A DNA stretch of 64,000 nt from Episyrphus balteatus (taxonomy: Eukaryota; Arthropoda; Insecta; Diptera; Syrphidae): positions 155,283,718-155,347,717 of the forward strand of contig NC_079134.1 of the NCBI RefSeq assembly GCF_945859705.1, written 5' to 3'. A program made the position numbers and the translations under genes. Positions 36,991 through 45,554 of the stretch are shown here, piece by piece. The first letter of the stretch is position 1; each line of letters begins with the position of its first letter. The notes beneath the pieces were generated by a model that worked only from the letters and a program-made list of their open reading frames with translations, was not told the origin of the DNA and made no database searches.

Positions 36991-37012
36991 TACTTGCTCT
37001 ATAGGGCAAGTA
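36991..37012 (-). other. Candidate 3'-terminal hairpin of the Helentron
   Basis: ACTTGCTCTATAGGGCAAGT forms a hairpin with one T/G mismatch in the stem. It sits on the 3' side of the minus-strand Helentron gene, where rolling-circle elements carry a termination hairpin. Its outer half is the subterminal repeat that pairs with AGAGCAAGTAC at 47117. Confidence 0.55.
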
Positions 37013-37104
37013 TTGGTTTCGTGTCAAAAAAAAAATTCGAGGTTTTAATTGAAACTAACATTACGATGATGGAGAGGTCCGAAAAAGTGGTTTTCGTCAT
37101 GACG

Positions 37105-37154
37105 TCCGTCGGTCTGTGCGTCGGTGCGTCTGTGCGTCTGTGCGTCTGTGCGTC
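37105..37154. repeat. CTGTGCGTC microsatellite in Helentron 3' region
   Basis: About five imperfect units of GTGCGTCT-type sequence, equivalent to the array at 7806-7876 in the deleted derivative. Confidence 0.8.
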
Positions 37155-37289
37155 GTCAAAAAAAGGTGTACATGAAGCTGCAGCCTAAACGGGTGAACGG
37201 TTTTTCTTGAAATTTGGTACAGATGATTTTTTTGTAATTTCCAAGGTTTGTTTTTTTTTGTTTTGTAATATCTCGCTTAGAACATATAC

Positions 37290-37810
37290 CTCCCATACAA
37301 AATGTTCGAGGTATTGCAATTTTCTCGAAAACGGCTCTAACGATTTTGATTAAATTTGACTCAGGTAATGCTGTACGTAAATCTAATATATCTGCGTTTT
37401 TAGTTTTTCTCAAAAAATACGGATAATAGAAATATGATATTAAATTTTTTTTTAAAGCGCTGATGTCGGCTCTTCCCATACATCGTAAATGAGTTATTTC
37501 AATTTTCTCGAAAACGGCTCTAATGATTTTGATTAAATTGGACACACTAAATTTTGTATGTAAATCTAAGATAACTGCGTTTTTAGTTTTTCTCAAAAAA
37601 TACGGATAATGGAAATATGATATTTACATTTTTTTTTAATCGCTGATGTCGGCTCTTCCCGTGCATCGTTAATTAGTTGTTTCAATTCTCTCGAAAACGG
37701 CTCTAATGATTTTGATTATATTTAATATGCACAATGCTTAGTGACTTTAACATAACTTCGTTTTTTGTTTTTCTCAAAAATAGAGCTAGGGAAATATGGC
37801 GTTGCCGTTT
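37290..37810. repeat. Three tandem units of about 183 bp
   Basis: The block TCGAAAACGGCTCTAA followed by GATTTTGATTA recurs at about 37325, 37510 and 37693. Each copy is followed by TTTTTAGTTTTTCTCAAAAA-like sequence, and the first two by GCTGATGTCGGCTCTTCCC. The derivative at 7.7-8.3 kb has one unit, so the array expanded in, or was lost from, one lineage. The frame at 37156-37596 is an artefact of this array. Confidence 0.85.
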
Positions 37811-37923
37811 TTTTTTTTAACGAAAATTGACATTTATGTTGATTGACACTAGCTAAAATCTCTTGAAGGGCTTAGATTTGTATATCAACTATTTGTCAAC
37901 AAAAATTTATTATACCAAATTTA

Positions 37924-38042
37924 GCCCTGATTTTTCAATCGTCAGATAGACTATCAGAAGAATAAATGTCAATATAAAAAAAAAACTTTTTTCCTAGGAA
38001 TAAGCTCTAACTGAGGTTTATCTGACTATTGAAAATTGGCCC
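37924..38042. mobile_element. 119-bp PIF/Harbinger-like MITE inside the Helentron
   Basis: The left end GCCCTGATTTTTCAATCGTC and the right end, the complement of GGGCCAATTTTCAATAGTCA, are flanked by TTA on both sides (37921-37923 and 38043-38045). The related copy at 26691-26918 carries an extra insertion. Confidence 0.7.
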
Positions 38043-38384
38043 TTAAAGGGATATTCGATATTGTGTCGTCAAATATAAAACAATCGAACAAAATTAATAT
38101 AAATATAAATACTTATGTAAGAAAAAAGTTTGTCTTTTAAAATTTTAAGCTATGGCATTATGTAGGTACATAATTACATTAATGGAAATATCCAGCTTAT
38201 AATGTTGAACTTTGAAAGAATAAAGATGTACAACGATAAAACTGTCCATTGTATCTATTGTTGCGATTTTATATTTCTTCAAAAATAGTAGGTATTAAAT
38301 GGACCTAGAATATTTGAATTCTTTTCAATCTGGTGGTCTAAGAAACAATAATAAAACATCAGAAATAAAATTTTAGATCTTTCC

Positions 38385-38534
38385 ACGTTACCCAGGAGGT
38401 AGATCCTTCACGCGTTTTTTTTATCGAGGTTTCCCCGGTAGGCATAGTCCTCATGTTGTAATGTAATAAATACTGTTATGAGCAAAAAATGTATGCAAAA
38501 TGTATGTAATATTATAATAAAGAAAAAAAAAAAC
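38385..38534 (+). repeat. Possible LINE 3' tail
   Basis: The segment contains TAATGTAATAAATACTG and ends in AATAAAGAAAAAAAAAAA, resembling the 3' UTR and poly-A tail of a non-LTR retrotransposon on the plus strand. No coding remnant precedes it. It lies just downstream of the minus-strand Helentron ORF, so it may instead be part of the Helentron 3' UTR in antisense. Confidence 0.25.
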
Positions 38535-38597
38535 AATTATAAAAGAAGAACTATGAAAACCTAACCAAAACCTATTCGATCATCTCACCATATTAAT

Positions 38598-41500
38598 TTA
38601 TTCTTGTGGAAATATAAAGTAAATTGGTTTATGATCTGAGAAGAAGCTTTCATACACTCCACACTCTAGTGGATGTATGTTTGAAAATATGACATCAATT
38701 TGGGTATTGTTATCTGTAGTAACTGCATTGTTAGGTAGTGCGGATCTAAGATTCCATTCCGTCAAAGTTTCATGGAGAAATGTGTTCTGCTTATTTCTTA
38801 AATTGATGTTAAAATCTCCCAACAGAACGATTTTTCCACGTAATTTGTGTCTTATTTCGTTCATAAAATCTTTGAATTGTTCCCTAAAGTCTTCAAATGA
38901 AGCCGAAGGAGATTTATAACCTGCGATAACTAAAACTTCACCTAATTCAAATGAGAGCAAATCAATATGAGTTTTCTTTGTCGAATCTATAATTATTTGT
39001 ATTGTTGCCGATTTGATGCTCTTTGTGTCAATTGATAAAGTTTCCTTTACAAAACACATTAATCCTCTGGGCTTACGCTTTTTATAATCCTGATCTGACC
39101 TATAAATTAGTTTAAATCCCGGTATATTCAAAGAATCTGAATAAAGTGTTTGAGTTTCGGAAAAAACTAAAACATCACAATTTGAGTACCAGTGATCGGC
39201 TATAACGCAATTTATGTTCTTTTTCAGAGAACGAGCATTTTGGTAAGCAACAATTAAGCCGGTTTTTTTTTCAAAATTTTTAAACGACAAATTCATTTTA
39301 CAATCATTTCTAAGACGTCTTAACTCGTCCAAAATTAAATTTTCTTCGGCTGTAGCATTTGGTGGTGAGAAATTACCAATTATAAAAAGCCCTGTCAAAG
39401 ATGTTACTCTACTTAACGCAACGTACATCATAGATCTTCTGATTTTTTTCGATTTCCTTAGATCGATGCACACTTTATCGTATGTTTGGCCTTGGCTTTT
39501 ATGAATTGTTATGGCTTCTGCTGGAACTATTGGAAATTGTTTTCTTAGAATTTGGTATGTGTTAACGGTATTCACATTTATTGAATGAACTTTCCTTTCA
39601 ATAGGTACCAAGTTGCAATCTATATTGTTTGATTCTATGAACTTTTTTAGGGATAACTGGGCTTTCAATCCAACTCGAGGATTTGGTGGAAATAGGATCC
39701 AAATTTTGTCTACTTCGTTGGTATTGGGTTTCATTGAAATGTGCTTGAGTTCACCACATGCTCCGTTGACCAAACCGTCTTCAACATCTATATTTGTTGT
39801 AATCATATATTTGATGTTTTTCTTAAGACGTACTGTATTTGAAAGACCCCCTAAATCAGACAACTTTTTCTTCTGAAGTGCTTCCAATGCTCGTTTTTTA
39901 ATTGCTTCTCCCACTTTTCCAAGCACAGAATCGATGGATTTGGCACTTATTTCTTCACCCGGTGCTTTTGATAGTTTTAAACTATTATACTCATCAACGT
40001 CATTGTTCGTTGAGTACAATCGAATTACGTCTTCAGGTATAGAATTGCTATCAACTTCACGGCTCTTTACTAGCTGAATATCTTCACTTGTCATTGTTCC
40101 CGTTGCAAGATGGTTCAGTGCGTTTATAAATAAGGTTTCATTTTGTTGGCGCATGATTTTGGTTAGCTCAAAAATCTTGAAAAGTACCCATAACGTGTTC
40201 GTTTCAGCAAAAACATTTAAGTCGTTATTTTGTGGTGCCTTAAATACAAACGTGTCAAAGACAGGGGGTAACTGGTTTAAGTCTCCAACTAAAATAATGG
40301 AAATCCCTCCAAATGGTTCATTTCGGCCCATAACCTGTCGTAGTCTTGTATCTACCCTACTTAGAAGTCGACTTCCAACCATTGATATTTCATCAATAAT
40401 AAGCAATTTAAGATTGACTAACTTCTGCCGTATCGTGTTCGCAATATCACTTGAAAGATTGGGCATGGTCCCTCCGTACTGAGAAACGGGGAGAGCGAAA
40501 GCAGTATGAAGTGTCACTCCATTAATCAAAAAAGCAGCTTTTCCTGAAGGAGCAGTGAGCAACACTTTGATGGAATCTCCAATTGCTCCCGGCCTACTGT
40601 CAAAGTATTTTGTTATAAGCTGGAATATGGAGTTGATTACCGTTGATTTACCGACTCCAGCAGAACCACTTAAGAATATATTAAGAGGCAAACCGTTTTT
40701 CGTTTTAAAACAATTGTATACATGCATAACAAAGTCTCGCTGATCTTTATTTAATTTGTTCAGCAGTAAAATCATACCCTCTTGGGAAATTTTGGGTGGA
40801 CTCACGAAACGATTTACTAAATTTTCCTTTTTATTTTCTACTCCGCCTTGCTCTAAAATATCTATTTGCTCTGGTTCAGGAAGAAAATCTGATGGAGTGC
40901 TTTCATGCCTTTCGTTGCCTTGTCGTATTTCTTCAAGTGCTTCATCTAAAATATCGTCTTCTACTATGGCATATTTTAATCTATTCGCTTCAACTAATGT
41001 CCTATTCCTCAAATAAGCTTCCTTAGAATCAATATTTTCTATTTCCACGGCCTCATTTCTCCAAGGCATAAATAAAAGTATCTGTTCGCGATAATAATGG
41101 AGTGGATCCTGTGCCAATTTGTACCTTCTATATCGAATTATCTTAGAATTATGTCTTAAATGGTAGTTATCTTCATTTTCATTTTCTTCATCATTTTGCT
41201 TACGCGAGTGAGTGAAATTTGCAACAAAATCCGCTAAGCATAATTCTTCGTGCTTTACAGGCCTTTTCGAATATTTTTGAAAATCATTTTCAACAAAAAT
41301 GTCAGTGGAATCAGAGTTAAGGTTCTGAAGAAACTTATTGGACTTTAGCATCATTAATCTACTTTCAATTGGACTTGTATTTATAAAAACATGTCCTCTA
41401 CTACTTTTCGACAATGGCAAAGATAGCACGTGATATGCAGCCTCTTGAGCAGACATCAAATTGCTGTTGAGAAAAACATTCGCGATATTTCTAAATTTGT

Positions 41501-44500
41501 CCTTAATGTTCTTATGGCCCTGATTAATATCAGAAGCAGCATCTCTTAGAAGCTTGGATAAACCAGCATCCACTTTGCTTATGTAATTGACAATATAATT
41601 AGCTATCCCGTATTCCTCCAAGACAAACTGAACATCGATGTTTGACTCAAACAAATTTAGAACGTCTTTATTATATGAATTTATTGCAACTTCTAAACTG
41701 TTGCGTTTTAAAAATACTTGGGAATTTTTTAACGAACTCCTGATGGCATTGATATATTGGGATTCTGTAATTTTAAGTGAGTTCAATATCTCTTCAAAAG
41801 GAACAAAAGATGGTTTGTCAAAGAAATGTTGCATTCGGGTCCTTATGTTTCCTAATATCGCTGAAAGTTCTTCCTTTTCTTTACCTACTGGAATTTCGGG
41901 AAGAGGCTCAAGAATTTGGGTCTTTGGCATAACTGGTATAGGAAAGTTAAACCTGCATTTGGTTTTATTTAACTTTCCCTTATTACAAGTGTGAGAATGT
42001 CTATGACGAAGGTAAGGTATATAGGGACTATTAGGATTATCTTCGCACGTGATAAACCTATCAATAAATGAAGTGCATCGCGACTTTCTTTCTTCATCGT
42101 TTAGCTTATAAACTGGAGCATTTTTGAGCCACAAGAACATGTGCTCATGAGGTGAACCACGCATCTGGAATTCTACTCTTTGATAACTGTCAAGTACTTC
42201 AAATTCCTTGAATGGTCCATTTTTGCTTTTTATGTACTTCATAAATTTGGCAACTTTATGGTCAAAATATCTAGCACAAGTTACTGGGTCATTTCTAATG
42301 AGCTCAGTTTTCTCGAAATTTTCCAGTGACATGGCTTCTACAATACTCAGTTTTTGGTTGTTTAAAAGTTTTGCTAGAAGTTGGATTAATTCGGGCCAAT
42401 TTGATTCGGCAGCAGACAGGGTTAAGAAGAGTGTAGGCTTTCCTAATTGGCGAATCATTGCCATTAGTTGCATTTTTTTTAACTCCCAGTATGATGGAGA
42501 TGACGGAATACGGTTAAGAATTCTATACCCAGCATCGTGTTGAATAAGTGAATCCAGGAAATGTTTCTTTAAAACGTTGTCTGCAGTCACCTTATTCGTG
42601 CTTTTGCTTTTTCTTAGACAAATGTTGATATTCGATAAACACGATTGCTCTAATTTCTTTTTTGCCATATAAAGAATTTTAGTTGGAACAGAACCTCGTC
42701 TATCATATCGTCTTGCGATTGATTTCGCTCTCTCGGAGTATGATATTTTATTTGTGGATTCTAAAGGATGTCCGCAGTAGATTTTAGGAAAACATAATTC
42801 TTCTAAATTTGGGAATAAATGCCATGGTACTGGAGCCTTTCCCTGACCAGGTGCTATTACTTGAACACTATCCGCCGCTTCTTTGTTCCTATCCATAACA
42901 AGGACCTCATCATTCATATCTAACTGTAAAATTTGTTGCTCTTCAAGTTGTTTAGCTTTATTTTCTGTATTAGTTTTTGATTTCTGTAAGTCTACGAATT
43001 CATTCAAATTTATGTCTTCTACCACGTTGTCATCTTGTGAAAAACCATCGGTAGTGCCCTTCGGGTTCTGTGCATCATTGCTGTCTACAATGAACTCAAC
43101 CAATTCATCATATGCTTTGTCATACTGTTCAAGGTAAGCTACATCGATTTGAATGTTGTTTTTTTGATAAAGAGGGGTAGTCTTTAGGTACTGCAAAGCA
43201 TCGCACACAACTGCGGGCCGAATTGTCTCAAACATATAGTTTGAAGAATGGTCAAGGTGTCGTTTGAGTTTTAACTGAATAGTTTTCATGTTATCAAACT
43301 TGCGTGGCAGTACCTGCAGCATATCGTTTACCTCAACTGAAATATTGACAACGCTTCCTTTCATTCCAAGCTGGGGATTCAGGGCAAAGGGCTTTAAATC
43401 GCGAATTTGCATAAAATTTATGAAGGGTGCAACCATTCTCTCTTCAAGAGGAGATAAAATTTGGATTGATTTGGGAATAGGAACGAAGTTAAGTCCATTA
43501 GCAATTGCTAGCTTAGGAACAAGACCTTTCTGGATATATCTGTAACAGGTTTTACATGTCCAGGCTGATTTATGGGTTCTTATTTTATTTATACTTTCTA
43601 CAAATTTTTTTCCAAAATACTTTTTCGAATAAGTTGTTTGGTACTTTACAACAGAATGCGCAAAAAATGTCCCTTCACAAAAACAACAAACATACTCTGG
43701 GCACATGCTTCTTTCCTTAATAAATAAAAGCTTTGCTTGACTTTCTTCATTATTTTGCTTTTTTAAGTTATCACGGTATTGCTCCCTAAATTTATATAAA
43801 AGATTGTCACGTTTTTCTTTTCGTTGTGTTGTATTAATTTGCTGTTCTTTTTGTTTTAATTCAGGAAGGTTTCTTTTAGATTGTTTAAATCGTGTGTCTT
43901 TTTGCCTCTTTCGTTCCAAAGTGGTTTTAAGACTACGGCTTAGTTGTTTTCGCGCTACATCTTTAACTTTTTCTGTTGAACGAAGATCTTTATTACTTCT
44001 TCTACTTCGCATTCTTTCAGAAAGCTTTGTATTTTCTACAATTTTATAATCTTGTCGACTCCTAAGAGATCGTTTCCTTGCATTGTCTATTTCCCTTTTC
44101 AAAACTCTATTTTCTGTCACACTTCGCCTTGCGCGCATTCTCGTCAAAAGCTTTGCGTTTTCATCATTTTTAAAGTTTTCTTGACTCCTGAGAATTCGTT
44201 TCCTTTCACTATCTTTTTCCCTTTGCAAAATTACGTTTTCTATGACACTTCGCCTTGTGCGCATTCTTGTCAAAAGCTTTGCGTTTTCGTCATTTTTAAA
44301 GTTTTCTTGACTCCTGAGAATTCGTTTCTTTTCACTATCTTTTTCCCTTTGCAAAATTACGTTTTCTATGACACTTCGCCTTGTGCGCATTCTTGTCAAA
44401 AGCTTTGCGTTTTCGTCATTTTTATAGTTTTCTTGACTCCTGAGAATTCGTTTCTTTTCACTATCTTTTTCCCTTTGCAAAATTACGTTTTCTGTGACAC

Positions 44501-45554
44501 TTCGCCTTGTGCGCATTCTTGTCAAAAGCTTCGAGTTTTCGTCAGTTTTATAGTCTTGTTGACCTCTCAGAATTCGTTTCTTTGCACTGTCTTTTTCCCT
44601 TTTTAAAATTCTACTTTCTGTTACACTTCGCCTTGCGCGCATTCTTTGAACCTGCTTTGTTCTTGATACCTTTCGCGCCGTTCGTTCCTTAGCCTTAAAT
44701 GTTTCATTTAATCGCAGAAGTCTTAGTCTTTCTTTGTTGTGTTCATCAAAAATTTTTTTTTGACTGATTGAAAACAATTTGCTCTTTATTGACCACTGCG
44801 TTTCGAGACAAGAATCAAACTCTATTTTCAAAGGTGTTATACTAAATAATTGTTTTCCCATTGCACAAAATGATGATTTAAAAGCTGAAGCAAGGTCATG
44901 AATGCTTTTAAACCTACAAAGAACAGCTACGCCATTTTGAACCGAATTTAGATTTTCATCTCTACTGTGAGGATCAAATAACCAGTATAAATTGTCCTTC
45001 CTTAAAATTGCAACCGATAAATTACTAACAGTCAGAACACCGAAAATCTCAATCGAAAAAAATCTATCTAATTCACAACAGAAAAAGTCTGTTTCATCAA
45101 TATAACCCTGAAAAGGATCTAGTTTATACTCGACGTTAAATCTCGTATTTTCCACAGTAAAGGATTGAAGAACCTCATCTGCCGCCAGATAAAAAGATGA
45201 TGGTGGCTCTTTGCCAAACCTTTCTGAAAAACTAGAAACAGATTGAACATGAAGATTATGTCCATGCCTAAGAACTTGATTAATATTATCTGCGTTCCAG
45301 GCCGTTACGGATGTCAACTGGGACATACACAATGCCATTACCGAATTGCTTGTACATTGTGTATTTTTATAAATTCCCTCAAAAATGTCATTGTTTTGAC
45401 AAAAAGATCCCATAATGCAACTACTGATGTCAACTCTATTCATACAATTTTCATTAAGCACCTTTTCTGAATTTTCATCGACCTGGCTAAAGTTAAATAC
45501 AATTTTTTTCTTTCCCCTGCCTTTCTTTTGAATTTTTAAAAAGTTGTTATCCAT
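38598..45554 (-). CDS. Helentron replicase: protease-like/HUH-Rep/Pif1 helicase/endonuclease polyprotein
   Basis: An intact 2,318-residue ORF with no stops or frameshifts. It should nick, unwind and transfer its own single strand in rolling-circle transposition. Residues 55-235 are a papain-fold cysteine protease-like domain: NTQCTSNSVMALC (Cys67) and YWLFDPHSRD (Asp194, His196). Residues 304-555 are six 42-aa basic repeats. Residues 615-770 have Cys pairs (CCFC, CKTC) and a DUF6570-like segment (LSPLEERMVAPF). Residues 950-1400 are the Helitron Rep: the HUH variant HEH at 1136-1138 in MRGSPHEHMFLWL, a CRFNFP motif, and tyrosines 1320 and 1324 in YIVNYISK. Residues 1590-2060 are a Pif1-family helicase: Walker A GSAGVGKST, Walker B LLIIDEISM, GDLNQLPPV, IHKSQGQT, YVALSRV. 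Residues 2100-2318 are an EEP endonuclease: YQNARSL, SET (Glu2133), LLGDFNIN, SDHKPI. The gene order and endonuclease identify a Helentron rather than a canonical Helitron. The start ATG has purine at -3 and G at +4. Confidence 0.95.
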   Translation of the reverse strand: MDNNFLKIQKKGRGKKKIVFNFSQVDENSEKVLNENCMNRVDISSCIMGSFCQNNDIFEGIYKNTQCTSNSVMALCMSQLTSVTAWNADNINQVLRHGHNLHVQSVSSFSERFGKEPPSSFYLAADEVLQSFTVENTRFNVEYKLDPFQGYIDETDFFCCELDRFFSIEIFGVLTVSNLSVAILRKDNLYWLFDPHSRDENLNSVQNGVAVLCRFKSIHDLASAFKSSFCAMGKQLFSITPLKIEFDSCLETQWSIKSKLFSISQKKIFDEHNKERLRLLRLNETFKAKERTARKVSRTKQVQRMRARRSVTESRILKREKDSAKKRILRGQQDYKTDENSKLLTRMRTRRSVTENVILQREKDSEKKRILRSQENYKNDENAKLLTRMRTRRSVIENVILQREKDSEKKRILRSQENFKNDENAKLLTRMRTRRSVIENVILQREKDSERKRILRSQENFKNDENAKLLTRMRARRSVTENRVLKREIDNARKRSLRSRQDYKIVENTKLSERMRSRRSNKDLRSTEKVKDVARKQLSRSLKTTLERKRQKDTRFKQSKRNLPELKQKEQQINTTQRKEKRDNLLYKFREQYRDNLKKQNNEESQAKLLFIKERSMCPEYVCCFCEGTFFAHSVVKYQTTYSKKYFGKKFVESINKIRTHKSAWTCKTCYRYIQKGLVPKLAIANGLNFVPIPKSIQILSPLEERMVAPFINFMQIRDLKPFALNPQLGMKGSVVNISVEVNDMLQVLPRKFDNMKTIQLKLKRHLDHSSNYMFETIRPAVVCDALQYLKTTPLYQKNNIQIDVAYLEQYDKAYDELVEFIVDSNDAQNPKGTTDGFSQDDNVVEDINLNEFVDLQKSKTNTENKAKQLEEQQILQLDMNDEVLVMDRNKEAADSVQVIAPGQGKAPVPWHLFPNLEELCFPKIYCGHPLESTNKISYSERAKSIARRYDRRGSVPTKILYMAKKKLEQSCLSNINICLRKSKSTNKVTADNVLKKHFLDSLIQHDAGYRILNRIPSSPSYWELKKMQLMAMIRQLGKPTLFLTLSAAESNWPELIQLLAKLLNNQKLSIVEAMSLENFEKTELIRNDPVTCARYFDHKVAKFMKYIKSKNGPFKEFEVLDSYQRVEFQMRGSPHEHMFLWLKNAPVYKLNDEERKSRCTSFIDRFITCEDNPNSPYIPYLRHRHSHTCNKGKLNKTKCRFNFPIPVMPKTQILEPLPEIPVGKEKEELSAILGNIRTRMQHFFDKPSFVPFEEILNSLKITESQYINAIRSSLKNSQVFLKRNSLEVAINSYNKDVLNLFESNIDVQFVLEEYGIANYIVNYISKVDAGLSKLLRDAASDINQGHKNIKDKFRNIANVFLNSNLMSAQEAAYHVLSLPLSKSSRGHVFINTSPIESRLMMLKSNKFLQNLNSDSTDIFVENDFQKYSKRPVKHEELCLADFVANFTHSRKQNDEENENEDNYHLRHNSKIIRYRRYKLAQDPLHYYREQILLFMPWRNEAVEIENIDSKEAYLRNRTLVEANRLKYAIVEDDILDEALEEIRQGNERHESTPSDFLPEPEQIDILEQGGVENKKENLVNRFVSPPKISQEGMILLLNKLNKDQRDFVMHVYNCFKTKNGLPLNIFLSGSAGVGKSTVINSIFQLITKYFDSRPGAIGDSIKVLLTAPSGKAAFLINGVTLHTAFALPVSQYGGTMPNLSSDIANTIRQKLVNLKLLIIDEISMVGSRLLSRVDTRLRQVMGRNEPFGGISIILVGDLNQLPPVFDTFVFKAPQNNDLNVFAETNTLWVLFKIFELTKIMRQQNETLFINALNHLATGTMTSEDIQLVKSREVDSNSIPEDVIRLYSTNNDVDEYNSLKLSKAPGEEISAKSIDSVLGKVGEAIKKRALEALQKKKLSDLGGLSNTVRLKKNIKYMITTNIDVEDGLVNGACGELKHISMKPNTNEVDKIWILFPPNPRVGLKAQLSLKKFIESNNIDCNLVPIERKVHSINVNTVNTYQILRKQFPIVPAEAITIHKSQGQTYDKVCIDLRKSKKIRRSMMYVALSRVTSLTGLFIIGNFSPPNATAEENLILDELRRLRNDCKMNLSFKNFEKKTGLIVAYQNARSLKKNINCVIADHWYSNCDVLVFSETQTLYSDSLNIPGFKLIYRSDQDYKKRKPRGLMCFVKETLSIDTKSIKSATIQIIIDSTKKTHIDLLSFELGEVLVIAGYKSPSASFEDFREQFKDFMNEIRHKLRGKIVLLGDFNINLRNKQNTFLHETLTEWNLRSALPNNAVTTDNNTQIDVIFSNIHPLECGVYESFFSDHKPIYFIFPQE
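43890..44645 (-). repeat. Six tandem 126-bp units in the Helentron ORF
   Basis: The protein units start RMRARRS or RMRTRRS at residues 304, 346, 388, 430, 472 and 514, each 42 residues, with REKDSEKKRILRSQEN in the middle ones. Units 2-4 are almost identical at DNA level; the first and last two are more diverged, which suggests recent unequal exchange in the centre of the array. The units are strongly basic and probably helical, so DNA or RNA binding or nuclear targeting are possible roles. Basic repeats in this position are common in arthropod Helitron proteins. Confidence 0.9.

Noticed and set aside
37156..37596. A 146-codon minus-strand frame with repeated MRKTKNAVILDL-type units
   Set aside because: It reads through the tandem 183-bp units of the Helentron 3' region; the protein repeat is a by-product of the DNA repeat.
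38677..45470. Many plus-strand frames of 60-184 codons opposite the Helentron ORF, including one through the tandem repeats at 44052-44606
   Set aside because: They are antisense shadows of the 2,318-codon gene; none shows a domain of its own.
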